Positions 10,920 to 22,450 of a DNA stretch of 27,055 nucleotides are shown piece after piece. The notes below the pieces were generated by a model. It was not told the DNA's origin and did no database searches. It saw nothing but the letters and a program-made list of their open reading frames with translations. The stretch is from positions 1 to 27,055 of the forward strand of contig JADRCO010000749.1 of NCBI GenBank assembly GCA_021464525.1, given 5' to 3'. This DNA comes from Rhizophagus sp. LPA8_4_AMF (lineage: Eukaryota > Glomeromycota > Glomeromycetes > Glomerales > Glomeraceae). Numbering within the stretch: the first letter of the stretch is position 1; each line of letters starts with the position of its first letter. The position numbers and the translations under genes are program-made.

Positions 10920-11557
10920 TTATTCTTTAACTAATCTTTTACGAGCAAAACGTTTATTTTTTCTGCTATTTAACGGTCTACCGAAAACTTGAGTCCAATA
11001 TTTTCCACCGCCAAATCCTACTCCTAAATTAGTGAAAGCTTTGTTAAGAATATTTGCCCGATGACCGCTAGATCCCATCCAACTGTTTTTGGTTAAAACG
11101 AAAATAATTCGATTAAAATTTAGATTATTATAAATTAGTATATTATTAATTTTAAATGGTACTTACGTTTTCATGACACGTGCTTCTTCATTCGTACCAA
11201 ATCCTTTAGCGATATTTTCTCCGGCATTACTGAAGTTATAACCTGCTGCTTTAATACGATCACCTAACGATCCAGCTTCGTCATCATGGGTAAGCGTATC
11301 AGTTTTAACCATGAAATCAGTATGCTTTTGAGCTGCTGACGTCAATTTACTACAAGAAAAAAAAAATTAATCGGCGAAATTTCTTAATCATAAATTTTAG
11401 CGTGGTAAAATATCTACCTGTCTAAAGTGAGTGGTGAAGCTCCAACTTTTTTACGTTCATCGTTAACCAACTTAAGCATAAGTTGTGAATCGAAGGCAGT
11501 AACAAATGCCGTAGTAGTTAAAATAAGGAAAACACAAATCAATTTGATCGCAACCAT
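10920..11557 (-). CDS. Secreted CAP/PR-1-like (SCP) domain protein
   Basis: Three exons join in frame: 11418-11557, 11167-11349 and 10920-11082 (introns 11350-11417 and 11083-11166, both GT-AG), giving 161 residues. Residues 1-21 form a signal peptide (MVAIKLICVFLILTTTAFVTA), so the protein should be secreted. The CAP fold is recognisable: an N-terminal helix LMLKLVNDERKKVGASPLTLD, the cavity histidine in AAQKHTDF (His56), the GENIA motif at 90-94, and WMGSSGHRANILN (109-121, with second histidine His115) followed by LGVGF. It is close in length to the small microbial SCP-type domain. The tail after 145 is strongly basic (NKRFARKRLVK), perhaps a processing or polyanion-binding tail. CAP proteins bind lipids or act outside the cell; in plant-associated fungi they may take part in host interaction, but nothing here shows that. 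Confidence 0.88.
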
Positions 11558-11738
11558 TTTTTGTAGAGTTTTTCAGATATTAAAGAAAGTTATAGCTTTC
11601 AAAGCTATTTTTAAAAATGGATGATGAAAGGGAGAGGTAATAAAAAAAGGAGTGTAAAGGAGTGTAGTATATTGTCTTTCGAAGACTAAAGATTGAAGAC
11701 TTGGATTTTGACTTTGAATCTTGTAAAAATTTTCGAAG

Positions 11739-11748
11739 CTTTTATATA
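11739..11748 (-). promoter_or_regulatory. TATA box candidate of the CAP protein gene
   Basis: On the minus strand the sequence is TATATAAAAG, a near-perfect TATA element, 182 bases upstream of the CAP start codon. The position allows a leader of about 150 bases. Confidence 0.45.
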
Positions 11749-13046
11749 TTGATAGTATGCACACGTCTTTGTGACCAAATTTGGTAATTATAATTAACAA
11801 CATACATTATTTGCATAAATTAATTTTTTTAGGAACACAATGCTAGATACGAAAACTAATTAAATTCTTTAAAAATTTTAAATGGAAATTAAATATATGC
11901 AAATTGTTTCAAAAAAAGTTCAAAATTTAAGAATGAGTTATTAATTTGTTCGTTAAATGATTTATTAATTATATTGTTTTGATGTTTTAATAAAACAAGT
12001 AATCATGTTTAATGGGAGATATGTGTTCGGCCGTTCGAGTTCTTACTTGCATTATCTGTTGTTGATACAAATTAATATACACGAGGTGTTTGTTAATCTA
12101 ATATTTTCATTACCAGAGGTAAATAATAAGATTTGTATTCCAAATAATTTCATTAAGCAAATTAATTTATTTATATTAATATTTCATAATAATAATTTCA
12201 TATTTTCTATAATAATTTCATATTTCTTATAATAGTTTCATATTTTTTACATATTTTATTCCTATAATAATTTCATATTCCTATAATATCATGTCTAATA
12301 TTTGTTCTGACTGCCCAGATTCAATACGTCAAACCGAATGACATATTTAATTACCATAAAAGGTAGCAAATAATGAGCTCGAGAACAATTCAATTTCAAT
12401 GAGTACCATAATAGCTACGGCACGATAATATAGCCATTTATGTTAAGAAACTTCATTTGTCTAAAATAGGTTTATTACGCAACGATATAATAATGAACAA
12501 AATTTTTTCAATAAACTGTAAAATTTTTATGATAATTTTATACTGATAAGATTCTTATCTTCCAAGTTATCTACTATGAGTCACTTTTGTCACATTTGTA
12601 TCAAAGTTATGAGAATGTAAAATAACATCACGATAAAAATTCAAAATTTACGAAACGTAATCAATCATGCATCAAAATAATTTTATCTATTTAAATTTTT
12701 TTTATTATATTATTTATTGAGTGAGTACAATAACTGATAATTTTTTTTTGTTGTTAGTAATCTATTCGGTAATCATGAATTTTATAAACAGGGCGTGAAT
12801 CATAAAAGGATTGTGATTATACGTACATAGGTACTAATATAATGGATCAAGCACCTGTGCGTATTGTAAGGAGTTATATACAAAACGAACGAAAATAACA
12901 ATAATATGTATTATATGTGTAATTTCTAATTGACCAATTTCGCATTCCGCTATAACATATTAATCCAACTAACTAATTATCTATTAAGAAGGAAAAGAAG
13001 GAAAAGTACAATCTACCTATCCGTTACAAATAATGAAATATAATAA
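11749..13046. other. Intergenic, no gene seen
   Basis: AT-rich with stops in all frames. A run of related short repeats of the ATAATTTCATATT type occurs at about 12185-12290. A 75-codon plus-strand ORF at 12005-12232 turns into AT-rich sequence and is not supported as a gene. Confidence 0.5.
12185..12290 (+). repeat. Degenerate tandem repeat of TATAATAATTTCATATT type
   Basis: About five imperfect copies of a unit of about 17-22 bases built on TATAATAATTTCATATT occur in a row. It is simple AT-rich satellite-like sequence with no sign of coding. Confidence 0.55.
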
Positions 13047-13934
13047 TTAATTCCTAACTTTTATTCTTATACAATCGTCTTGAGCACCTCTCTGAGCGAT
13101 CGGCATTATAACTGGTTGATGGGTAAAAGAAGAAACGATAGTACAAATTCTATAATTACCGGCAGGTAATCCATTACTAACATCAACACCGAGTATATCA
13201 TTTTTGGCAGGTTGATCTAATCCCTTAAAGAAAGCGAATACTTTGGGATTTAAAGGTTTTCTTCTGTTACCATCCAATTTTTGAATAATTATATGAGAGT
13301 GACCAATAACTTTTCCATTTTTTAATTCTTGAGGTTTCACGTAATATTCTTTAACCGGATCAGAAAAAAATCCTGTAATTAAATTATCAGTAATAGTATC
13401 AATGCGAAATTTCTTATTCGCTTCTAAAGTAGATCCATCGGCCGGTTTAATTATTAAAGTTGAAATCATATTATCAACATTTGGAATTTCTCCCATAACG
13501 GTTTCAACACAATATCCATCAGGATTTTGAGTACCATCACCTCTATCCAACTTTGAATTTTTACAAATATCGTTATTATTCTTATCTTTATTATTATCAT
13601 TATCATTATTATCGTTATTATCATTATTATCGTTATCATCGTTATCATCGTTATCATCGTTATCATCGTTATCATCGTTATCATCGTTATTATCGTTATT
13701 ATCGTTATCATCGTTATTCTTATTATCGTTATCGTTATTATCGTTATTATCATCGTTGTTTCTGTTATTTTTGTTGTTGTTTCTCATATTATTGTTGTTG
13801 ATTCCGTTGTCCTTGTTGTTTTTCATATCATTCTGTTTTTCAATGTCTAATGGAGCAGCATAAGATGAAGTTGCCACAAAAGCAATTAAAGCAACGATAA
13901 GAAGAATAAAGAATAGATTGAGTTTCATGCTCAT
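13047..13934 (-). CDS. Secreted protein with Asn/Asp tract and conserved fungal C-terminal domain
   Basis: A single-exon ORF of 295 residues. Residues 1-26 are a clear signal peptide (hydrophobic core FFILLIVALIAFVA, cleavage after SSYA). Residues about 34-122 are almost only Asn and Asp, built from NDD and NND triplets encoded by GATAA(C/T) codons in near-tandem order. Residues 124-295 form a compact domain with four cysteines (124, 142, 264, 288) and motifs GFFSDPVKEYY (188-198), GHSHIIIQKLDG (211-222), FAFFKGLD (233-240) and QPVIMPIAQRGAQDDC (273-288). From memory these resemble a domain found in secreted proteins of unknown function in other fungi. The acidic linker may bind cations or act as a wall spacer. 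No enzyme motif is seen. The start has two close Met codons (1 and 3), and the leader contains a CT repeat at 13976-13989. Confidence 0.88.
   Translation of the reverse strand: MSMKLNLFFILLIVALIAFVATSSYAAPLDIEKQNDMKNNKDNGINNNNMRNNNKNNRNNDDNNDNNDNDNKNNDDNDNNDNNDDNDDNDDNDDNDDNDDNDNNDNNDNNDNDNNKDKNNNDICKNSKLDRGDGTQNPDGYCVETVMGEIPNVDNMISTLIIKPADGSTLEANKKFRIDTITDNLITGFFSDPVKEYYVKPQELKNGKVIGHSHIIIQKLDGNRRKPLNPKVFAFFKGLDQPAKNDILGVDVSNGLPAGNYRICTIVSSFTHQPVIMPIAQRGAQDDCIRIKVRN
13572..13755. repeat. Trinucleotide array coding the Asn/Asp tract
   Basis: On the plus strand it reads as ATT/ATC/GTT triplets, with the nine-base unit ATCGTTATC repeated about seven times in the middle, near 13630-13690. It keeps the frame of the secreted protein. 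Repeat length is expected to vary between strains. Confidence 0.85.
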
Positions 13935-15591
13935 ATTTATTACTTTTATTATTACTTTTATTTTATTTTTTTTTTTCTCTCTCTCTCTCGAAAGTTAGTA
14001 AGAAAATTTGGTAATAAAAAAAAAAAATCTTTGTAATCTTTGTGTATGAAATGTGTGAAATGTTATAATTATAGTGCTCCAGGCGACTAATTGTAATATA
14101 ATGAGCGATGAAATCAATCAATGATTTCGGAATAAGCGAAAAAGCAATAGTCAATTAGAAATAATGAATTAATATTTCAAGGAAAAAAAAAGTTCATTAG
14201 TTGAGGGTTCTTATATTAAATTATTCTAGAAATCTTTGTAGATTTGTAATAAATCTGAAACAATAATTTGACAAAGCTACATGTAGATCGAAAGAATTCA
14301 AAACGCTTTCGAATCTCAAAATGGATATAAACTACGTCATGCGCTTGTTGTATCATGTTGTATCACCTGGTAAATTGGTGATGTTACAGTGACAAAGCAC
14401 GTTTTATGAACCAAAATTGGTTGTTTGATAAATTATACCATTCACGTTTTACTTTTATCACTCTTTTTGGTAATAAAAACTTCATTATTTTCAACGTATA
14501 AATAATTTGAATAATTTGATATATGCCACTTTAGTTAAAAGAACTATAGATTCCATTGTATTTTCTTCTTTTACTCCAAAATAAAGACAATTTTTAACAA
14601 TAGAATTTTTTACCTACTTTGTAATTTATTACAAATTAGATCTCACAAAACTTGTATTAGTACAACATGATAGATCTTAAACTCTTTGTTTCATAATAAC
14701 GAAGGATAAAATCCTTTGTTGGAAATTGGAAATAACAATTACATTCTTACACATTTTAATAATGAATTCAGCATGTTTTATCATTATCCAGTTAAAAATC
14801 TATCCCAAGATTTTAGTTGTTTTTCGAATAAATAAAAGTCAAATTTTGAAACAAATAATCTTTTCTCCGTATTATCAATCAAACAACTACATCACTATAC
14901 TGGGTTTAGATAGAAAGTACTATTTTCGATATATACATTAAATAAAACGCCATTTTATCTCACATGTAACACCTTCTCCCTTCAAACTTTAAACGAAATT
15001 TTGTTTCTTGGCATGTTATATAAGTCAACCCTTTAGCATTTTCATTGAATTATTCAAATAATTTATGGCGCTACTTTTTTTATATCATTCGAATTTTATG
15101 ATTAAGTTCCTATTTAAATAATTTTTTCTAAATTTGAAATTTTTATTCTTTCTAGTCTTTTAACTTAAAAATTTTCATACAAGTTAATATGAAATAAATC
15201 TTATGATGTTCCCTGGGTTTAATTCATAATATTGGTTATAAAGAAAAAAAATGCAATATGGTTAACGTTAACGTTAATTCATGTGTATTTAGATTCGTTG
15301 GAAATGTATATAATTACTTTACTGAAAGTAAATATTTGATTAAAGCAAATTTCTATATTTATATGACAAGAGTAAAAATAATCAATTATTTACCAAAATT
15401 AAGTTTCATCCAAAAATTGAGAGAGAGAGAGAGAATAAGAAAAAAAAAAGAAAAAAAAAGGGTTCTAAAAAATTTTTCATATTATTTTTAATTAATAAAG
15501 AATATATATACACAATATTAAGTAATAATTCATTTTACTTTACCTTAATATCTTCGCTAAAAAATCTTTTTTTTTTTTTTTTAGCATGATT
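13935..15591. other. Intergenic, no gene seen
   Basis: Contains a CT repeat (13976-13989), a direct repeat of TTGTATCA at 14348-14366, and a GA repeat at 15418-15434 next to a purine run. No ORF with a sensible start and composition was found. The T run near 15568-15583 is just beyond the stop of the next gene and fits its 3' region. Confidence 0.5.
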
Positions 15592-17662
15592 TTAATTTTC
15601 GACTTCTGTTTCTATATTATTTCCTTCATTATCTTTTGATGTTGATTCCTCTAATTTTACTGATACATTTTTAGATTTTTCTGATGAATCCTTATCTGTA
15701 GAATTTTTTGGACTTTCATTCGTAGAATCTATCGCTTGATCTTCTTGATTCGTTGCGCTTGTATCTGGTTCATTAACATTCTTCTTATTTTTAGTTTTTT
15801 TGGTAGGTCGACTAGTACTCGTATTTTTAGATTTACGCCCTCTTTTTCCTGTTGAAGTTCCATCTTGTTTACTTCCTTCAGTTTCCTGAACAAATTTTGG
15901 TTCATATACAATAAATCTATTTCCTAATGTGGCTCTAGATGTTGGTCGTACGGATTTTGTTTTATCATCTGATGAACTTTTTTTACCCGATTTTTTACTT
16001 TGGTCAAGATCCATTGATTCTCCTGATTCAGATTCTGCTCTAGATGACCTAACTGAATCATTTTTATTAATTATGTCAATTTGAGATGGTGTTAACTCTC
16101 TTTCATTTTGAGGTGAAACATATTGTGTAGGACTTTTTACTAATTCTTGTTGATGTGTTGTAATTTGTTGAGATGTTTGTTTATCGCGTTCATTTTGTTG
16201 CGTTAAAGATTTTTCTCGTTCATTTTGAATAATTTGTGATGTCATTGAAATTTTATCCCGATGATATATAGGTGTCTCTTGACCTTGTAATGGCCAAACT
16301 GAATATGATGGAAGCTGTGGAGAAATTGGTTGATCATTTTGCCAATTCCGTACCGAAACAGGATAAAAATCTGAGTATTTAAACAAATATAAAAGTATTA
16401 AAAGATATGAAACATAAATGTAGATGAAATAATCTTACTTTAGATTGGTTTCCTGCGACAAGTGGGCTTAAGTCTTGACGCGTACCTTGATCAGCTATCA
16501 ATTCAGCTATTTGTTCAGCTGATGGTTGTTGTTCTGATAAAGGTGTATGTTGAAATAATGGCATATGTGAATTTGTTTGTCCAGGTATTTGATTAATACG
16601 TTGAAGATGATGTTGTAAACCTTTTAATAAATCTTTTATAGATTCCGTATTTGTTGAATCTGATTGTGTACCAGTTTGATTTTGTGATTGTTGTAATGAA
16701 CTTGAAGCATTTTTAGGTGCTAAAGGTCGTAATGATAAAGGTTTTTTTTCTGATGATAATTTTGTTGTAGTTTGTTCAAGATAATTTTTACCAAACATTC
16801 CTGATGATGATGTTGAAAATGAATTTTTTTCTTGTTCAAGTAATTTAGCTAAATTTTTTGCTAATGGGCTAACACCTGGTACAGTTGAATTTGTTGAACT
16901 TGATAAATTTGAATTTTTTCCATATTTTTTAGTTAATGGATCTAATTCAATTTCTGTAGCTTCAATATGTACTTCTCCATTATCAACATAAAGAAAAAAT
17001 CCGGATATAAAAAATTGTGGATAAGCATCCCAATTACTAGCAATATTATCCCATCTATCATTATCAATTTGATAACCTATCCTAAATCTTGAATCAACAT
17101 ATCTTTTAGTATATCCACTATTAATTAAAGATTTTGTTCGAATAAATTGACAATTTTCTATTTGTCTTAATGATCCAGGAACAGGTTGAGTGTTAAAACT
17201 TAAATATGGAGATGAAAGTGGTATCTCTTCAGGTTCCCAACAACCTGATGGTGGTATTGGAAAAGGAGTTGCAACTGAAACATTCAACTAATTTTTTTTT
17301 TTTTAAAAAAAAAATAAAAAAATTCCAAATTATTAATTAATTATAATTATAATTATAATATTATTATTATTATTAATATTAACATGATGATGATGATTTA
17401 ATAAAAAAAATAAAATTACCGTAAATCCTGTAAATCCTTCTACTTTATCCACAGTTTCATATGAAAATTGGCCCACCAAAGTAACAACATCACCCTCAGT
17501 AAAAGGATGACAATATTTAGTCACTTTCGCACTTGGAAGTACCTTAAATAGAAATGTTCCAAATTGACCTTCTTCACATCTAAATCTACCCATACCATAA
17601 TCAATACCATTCTGACGCGATTTTTGATCTATTAAGGCGATAACATGCATAGTAGAACCCAT
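15592..17662 (-). CDS. Unrecognised 604-residue protein, OB-fold-like N-terminus, disordered basic C-terminus
   Basis: My model has three exons: 17420-17662, 16439-17287 and 15592-16314, with introns 17288-17419 (GTAATT...TTAG) and 16315-16438 (GTAAGA...CTCCACAG), all in phase 0. Residues 1-81 are beta-rich and contain GRFRCEEGQFGTFLFKVLP and a FTEGDVVTLVGQFSYE stretch, which suggests an OB-type fold; this is a fold guess. A second conserved-looking block begins VATPFPIPPSGCWEPEEIPL and includes SRFRIGYQIDNDRW and YPQFFISGFFLYVDNGEVHI. From about residue 210 the chain is Ser/Gln/Thr-rich and low complexity. Near the C-terminus is a basic cluster GKRGRKSKN...RPTKKTKNKK that looks like a nuclear localisation signal and a weak AT-hook. 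A nuclear nucleic-acid-binding role is possible but unproven. An alternative splice for intron 2 exists. Confidence 0.7.
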
Positions 17663-17719
17663 CTTCTAATGTGATTGATTGTTCTAATTTGATAATGACT
17701 AAATACAATATATATATAT

Positions 17720-17750
17720 ATAAAATAAAATAAAATAAAATAAAAAAAAA
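17720..17750. repeat. AAAAT pentanucleotide microsatellite
   Basis: Successive TAAAA units lie just upstream of the 17662 start codon, next to an (AT)n run. Confidence 0.7.
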
Positions 17751-19000
17751 CAAAAAAAAAATTTAATTATCGAAATCAACAATGAGAAAAAAAAAAGAAA
17801 AGAAAAAATTAAAGTCAATCAGATCATAATTATCATAAATAAATATTTGAAAAATAGACACGAGATATTTACATATCAAAGGTCAGCCTTTAAGTTCTTT
17901 TAAAAATTTCCAGATACGGAAAATTTGGAGACGGATCAATGAAATATGAACAAGGAAAAAAGAAAAAGTGTTGGTTTATAAACTTATTGTAAGTTATTGA
18001 TTTCCTTTTTTAATTTACATATTTGTAAACAAGGAAAAGCTGTAAGAGATCATGTATAAATAAAGTTGAATTATTTATATTTGAACTCTTATTGTTATAA
18101 AAGGAAATTTAAAATTGGGCTGAAGGATAAATTTAGAATTCATTACAATAAAATACTTAATTTGGTAAGTACCAAAAAATATAAATAAATCGCACCCTAT
18201 GAAAATTTTGAAAATTTCTTGATTTCATTTAGAGGCTCATATTGAGATAAAAAGGAAATACCAAAAAAGTATAATTTTATCGATAGAATCATAGAACATT
18301 CATAATGTAATACGATATTAACCAATAAAATTAGCTCGTGATCAATTTTAAGGAAGCACAAAATAATGTAATTTACATTACTTTTTCTATAAATGAATAA
18401 ATCAATGAAATCCATTTTCAGAATTTTATTATAAACTCATTATTATTATTATTAATATGGGAATTGACGGAATTTTTCACCGAATATAAATAAGCCTAAT
18501 AAGCATCTATAAATGAATTGCATTACCCATTTTAGTTTTGTCAAAGGTATAAAAGGGACAAAACCTTTGCTTACATAAGATTTAATCGAAAAAAAGAATG
18601 AATTTTGTAAAAGAAAAAAAAGATTTTGCATATAAATAACGATAAATAAGGCGCAGTAGATTTCTCTCTAATGTGGTTTAGTAAAAGCCCTTATTTAGGG
18701 TAAGCTTGTGATTGGGGCAATAGACTGTTTATTTTGGTTCTACATAATGATGAAGTTCAAGAGATCATTTTCGGCCAATTAGAATTGAATGTCATAGTAA
18801 ATGCGTCGAGCTCAAATTACCTTTTATATTTATCCATAAAAATATTTGTAAAATTAGTAATATATACGGTATGTAAGAAGGATTGCGAGATTTATTTACC
18901 AAAAATGTAATTTTTCACAGAATTTAACAAAGGATTGTGTATAAAAATTTCGAAGAATCTATTCTATTTCAAATTTCCGGTAATGTCGATCCGTAAAATT

Positions 19001-19227
19001 GTCCAATCAAATTGAACCTAGTACATTAGCTGATTTAGTATTGCCTACGATTGTTGTATCGATCCATTATTTTTTTCAAAATAGAATGCTTTTATCCGTT
19101 CAATCAAATCGACCTAATATTCACTAGCTGGTTTAGCTCTCCAAATAATCACTTTAATGCCTACGATTGTTATGATCATTATAGATTATATGTATTGATC
19201 CATGATTTTTTTTTTTCAAAATAGAAT
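19001..19227. repeat. Imperfect direct duplication
   Basis: Two copies, about 19001-19087 and 19099-19227, share the ordered blocks CAATCAAAT, ATTAGCTGATTTAG or ACTAGCTGGTTTAG, TGCCTACGATTGTT, TTGATCCAT or TCGATCCAT, and TTTTTTTCAAAATAGAAT. The second copy carries about 40 extra bases in two places. It appears to be an old local duplication and is not coding. Confidence 0.7.
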
Positions 19228-19323
19228 TTAATTAATTCATTAATTGTTTATACTTTTTTTGAAATTTATAAGTTGGCGCTGATGCTAACATCTTAACGAG
19301 CAACGTAAGATTTTCTTCGTGCG

Positions 19324-19375
19324 ATCATACTTATACCTAACTGGGCAGTGAGTATTCTCCTGAGGCTAGTATGAT
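19324..19375. other. Hairpin-forming, locally G+C-richer segment
   Basis: ATCATACT (19324-19331) pairs perfectly with AGTATGAT (19368-19375). The 36-base loop contains GGGCAGTGAG and CTCCTGAGG, and is much less AT-rich than its surroundings. It could be a small structured RNA or a remnant. No known RNA family fits well. Confidence 0.3.
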
Positions 19376-19545
19376 TTATTGCATTCAAAAAGCTCATTAA
19401 AAATTTAAATAATGATTCTAAAATCGATACTTTTTAATTGAATCAGTCTTTTTATTAAAAAGATAACAAAAAAGATATACAGTATATACATACTATAAGC
19501 TATACTTATTTTATTATATCTTTTCAATATCCTCATCCTAATTCT

Positions 19546-20535
<990 letters not shown>

Positions 20536-20714
20536 ATTGTAAAATTTAAAGATTGGCAAGCTGTCAAATCATCCCCTTTATATATACACTGCAGATCGAG
20601 GATCTTCAAATACGGTGGAGAAACACAGTTATTTGGTTAATTTCCCGCCCTTTGACCTTCTATGCTATCAATTACTACCAAGAAAGTATTCCTCCAAAAA
20701 TTAGTGTTAACAAA
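20536..20714. promoter_or_regulatory. Shared divergent promoter of the NAT9 and ASCH genes
   Basis: Only 179 bases separate the two start codons, which point away from each other. A TATA-like TTTATATATAC at 20578-20588 is placed for the ASCH gene, about 125 bases before its ATG. Compact head-to-head spacing suggests a shared promoter. Confidence 0.5.
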
Positions 20715-21260
20715 ATGGCAAGCTCTTCTTCGAGATCTTCGCTCTCCTTAAAAATTCCGACACTTTACGCACTTACAATACAAGAACCTTTTGCAACGTG
20801 TATAATTCATGGTCCAAAACGTTTAGAAAATAGAACATATTATTTAGACATTCAACAGTTGATCTCTGCATCTAATTCTAAAACTAATGATGGAATCTGG
20901 ATAGCGATACACGTTTCGCAATCAAAACGTAATCTTGGACCAAAAGATTCGACCTGTGCTATAATAAAGTTTCAATGTTGGTCAGATTTACCTAGTGTGG
21001 AAGTGATGAAACAAAATTGTGGTAAAATTATTGGATTGGCAAAATTTTTTAATTGCGTAGAAGCTAAAGACGTGTCGGATGATAACGTTTGGAAGAGCAT
21101 GGAGGATGATGATGGTACATGTAAAACAAAGCATTATTGTTGGATGATTGATGATGTTAAAGTTTTAGATAATCCTATTAAAAGTAAAGGTTCTTCTGGA
21201 ATTTGGAAGGTGGATGATTTAATTTCTAAACAGATATGGGAAAGTGTTGACAAAATTTAA
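20715..21260 (+). CDS. ASCH-domain protein
   Basis: A 181-residue single-exon protein. I start at the ATG at 20715: the frame is open further upstream to 20553 but without an in-frame ATG. After a short Ser-rich N-terminus, the ASCH domain runs from about residue 16 to 175. It opens with TLYALTIQEPFATCIIHGPK and RLENRTYYL, the typical PF/Y-A-x-x-I-x-x-G-x-K-x-x-E-x-R entry of the family, then a core strand WIAIHVSQSKR, the strand GKIIGLAKFFNCVEA, and the closing HYCWMIDDVKVLDNPIKSKG plus GIWKV. ASCH domains are related to PUA domains and are thought to bind RNA or modified nucleotides. The conserved K and E-x-R are present, so the pocket may be intact. A specific function cannot be assigned. 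Confidence 0.88.
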   Translation: MASSSSRSSLSLKIPTLYALTIQEPFATCIIHGPKRLENRTYYLDIQQLISASNSKTNDGIWIAIHVSQSKRNLGPKDSTCAIIKFQCWSDLPSVEVMKQNCGKIIGLAKFFNCVEAKDVSDDNVWKSMEDDDGTCKTKHYCWMIDDVKVLDNPIKSKGSSGIWKVDDLISKQIWESVDKI

Positions 21261-22450
21261 TCTAGGTAAAGTTATTATTTTTATTAGAATTTGGAAATTA
21301 ATTTGTTGGGGAACATAATTAATTGAGCCGTAATTACGTATTTTGCAAATTAAGGCAATTGCTGCAATTTATTATATGATGTATTACATACTTCGCTATT
21401 GCAATTATATTAATGTTATTCGGTTAAGCTAGTTTCAATTTAATAAAGTGAAATAAAATTAATTATAAGAGTTAATGCCTTTTACTAGTGGTGTATTAAT
21501 AGCCCGGGGCTCGTTTTCCAGATTCTGTTTGTCACTGGTAAATTTCCTCTTTCGTTGACCCTGCAAGTTCTTTTCTTGATTAAATTCAAGATATTACCTT
21601 AATCTTATCATGTATTGTTTCCAACACGTTCACAATGGTTTCAATATTATAAATAATTTCATGAATTGATACCGGTAACCAACATTCGTTTAGTAACACT
21701 AGGCGGAAGAGACCTTTAAAGCGGATCATTGTATATACTTTCAATTTATATCCTAAAAAGGAAGGAAACGGTCAGCTTTCTCCCAGTCACTTTTATTGAG
21801 AAAAATAACTTACCACCTGATTTGCACTCCCAAACTACTAAACTACTTACATCTACTAATTCACTTATTCACTTTCATATCTGATTAAGGCATCCCTTAG
21901 TCCCTATACTAGCTTGATTTTATCTTTCCAAGATTTGCATCTCGAACATCCAGAAAAACACCCCATCAGTAAGTTTGAAAAGTGTCTAATATATGTGTTT
22001 CTCAACATTATAAACTAGTTGCTTAACATGGTGTATTATTTATCAATACATAATGTTAATATATACGTTGTTTAACACGTGTTGTTTAACCAACACACTA
22101 CGCAATCCCAGTCATTTATTTTTTATAAATATACCAAACCTTACTACTGAAGAGTGAAGACTCGAAGGGATTTTCGTAAAGTTATATATGTATAATTTGT
22201 GCATGAGCAAAGTTGTTTTTTTAATCGGTTGTTGATCATTTTGATCTATATATTATGATTTTGAACTCACTAGCTGCAAATTTCTTTTTTAGCAACCATA
22301 TCTAAAAGTGCGCCATTTGTCTGCGTTCTGGACCATAGTACTTTAATACCCAGGTGGATCTTGAATATCACGTAAAGTCAACTGAATTATCGTAAGTTTT
22401 GATTGTTATCTGAGAGGAGTCCTTTGGCTCCTTTAACTTTCTTTAATGTT
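21261..22450. other. Intergenic, one exon-like piece
   Basis: Mostly non-coding. At about 21930-21969 the plus strand reads QDLHLEHPEKHPI and ends in a strong donor (CATCA then GTAAGT), so it may be an exon of the broken zinc-finger gene downstream. Nothing else is supported. Position 21500-21540 holds a small G+C patch (AGCCCGGGGCTCG), a perfect-looking inverted repeat. Confidence 0.35.

Larger units (their letters stand above)
17663..19545. other. Intergenic, no gene seen
   Basis: Begins with an (AT)n and an AAAAT pentanucleotide repeat (about 17709-17750) in the probable promoter of the 604-residue protein. It then holds an imperfect direct duplication (19001-19227) and a small hairpin (19324-19375), both listed separately. 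No coding region is supported. Confidence 0.5.

Noticed and set aside
12005-12232. 75-residue ORF starting at ATG 12005
   Set aside because: It runs into the AT-rich tandem repeat, and its composition follows the local base composition.
13466-13801. ORFs rich in Met-Ile-Thr and Tyr-His-Arg on both strands over the triplet array
   Set aside because: They are other-frame readings of the Asn/Asp-coding repeat.
19300-19390. Possible U1 or U4 snRNA
   Set aside because: ACTTATACCT resembles the U1 5' end only with an insertion in the splice-site pairing sequence, and the U4-like TGAG/CTGAGG pairing lacks the surrounding conserved bases.
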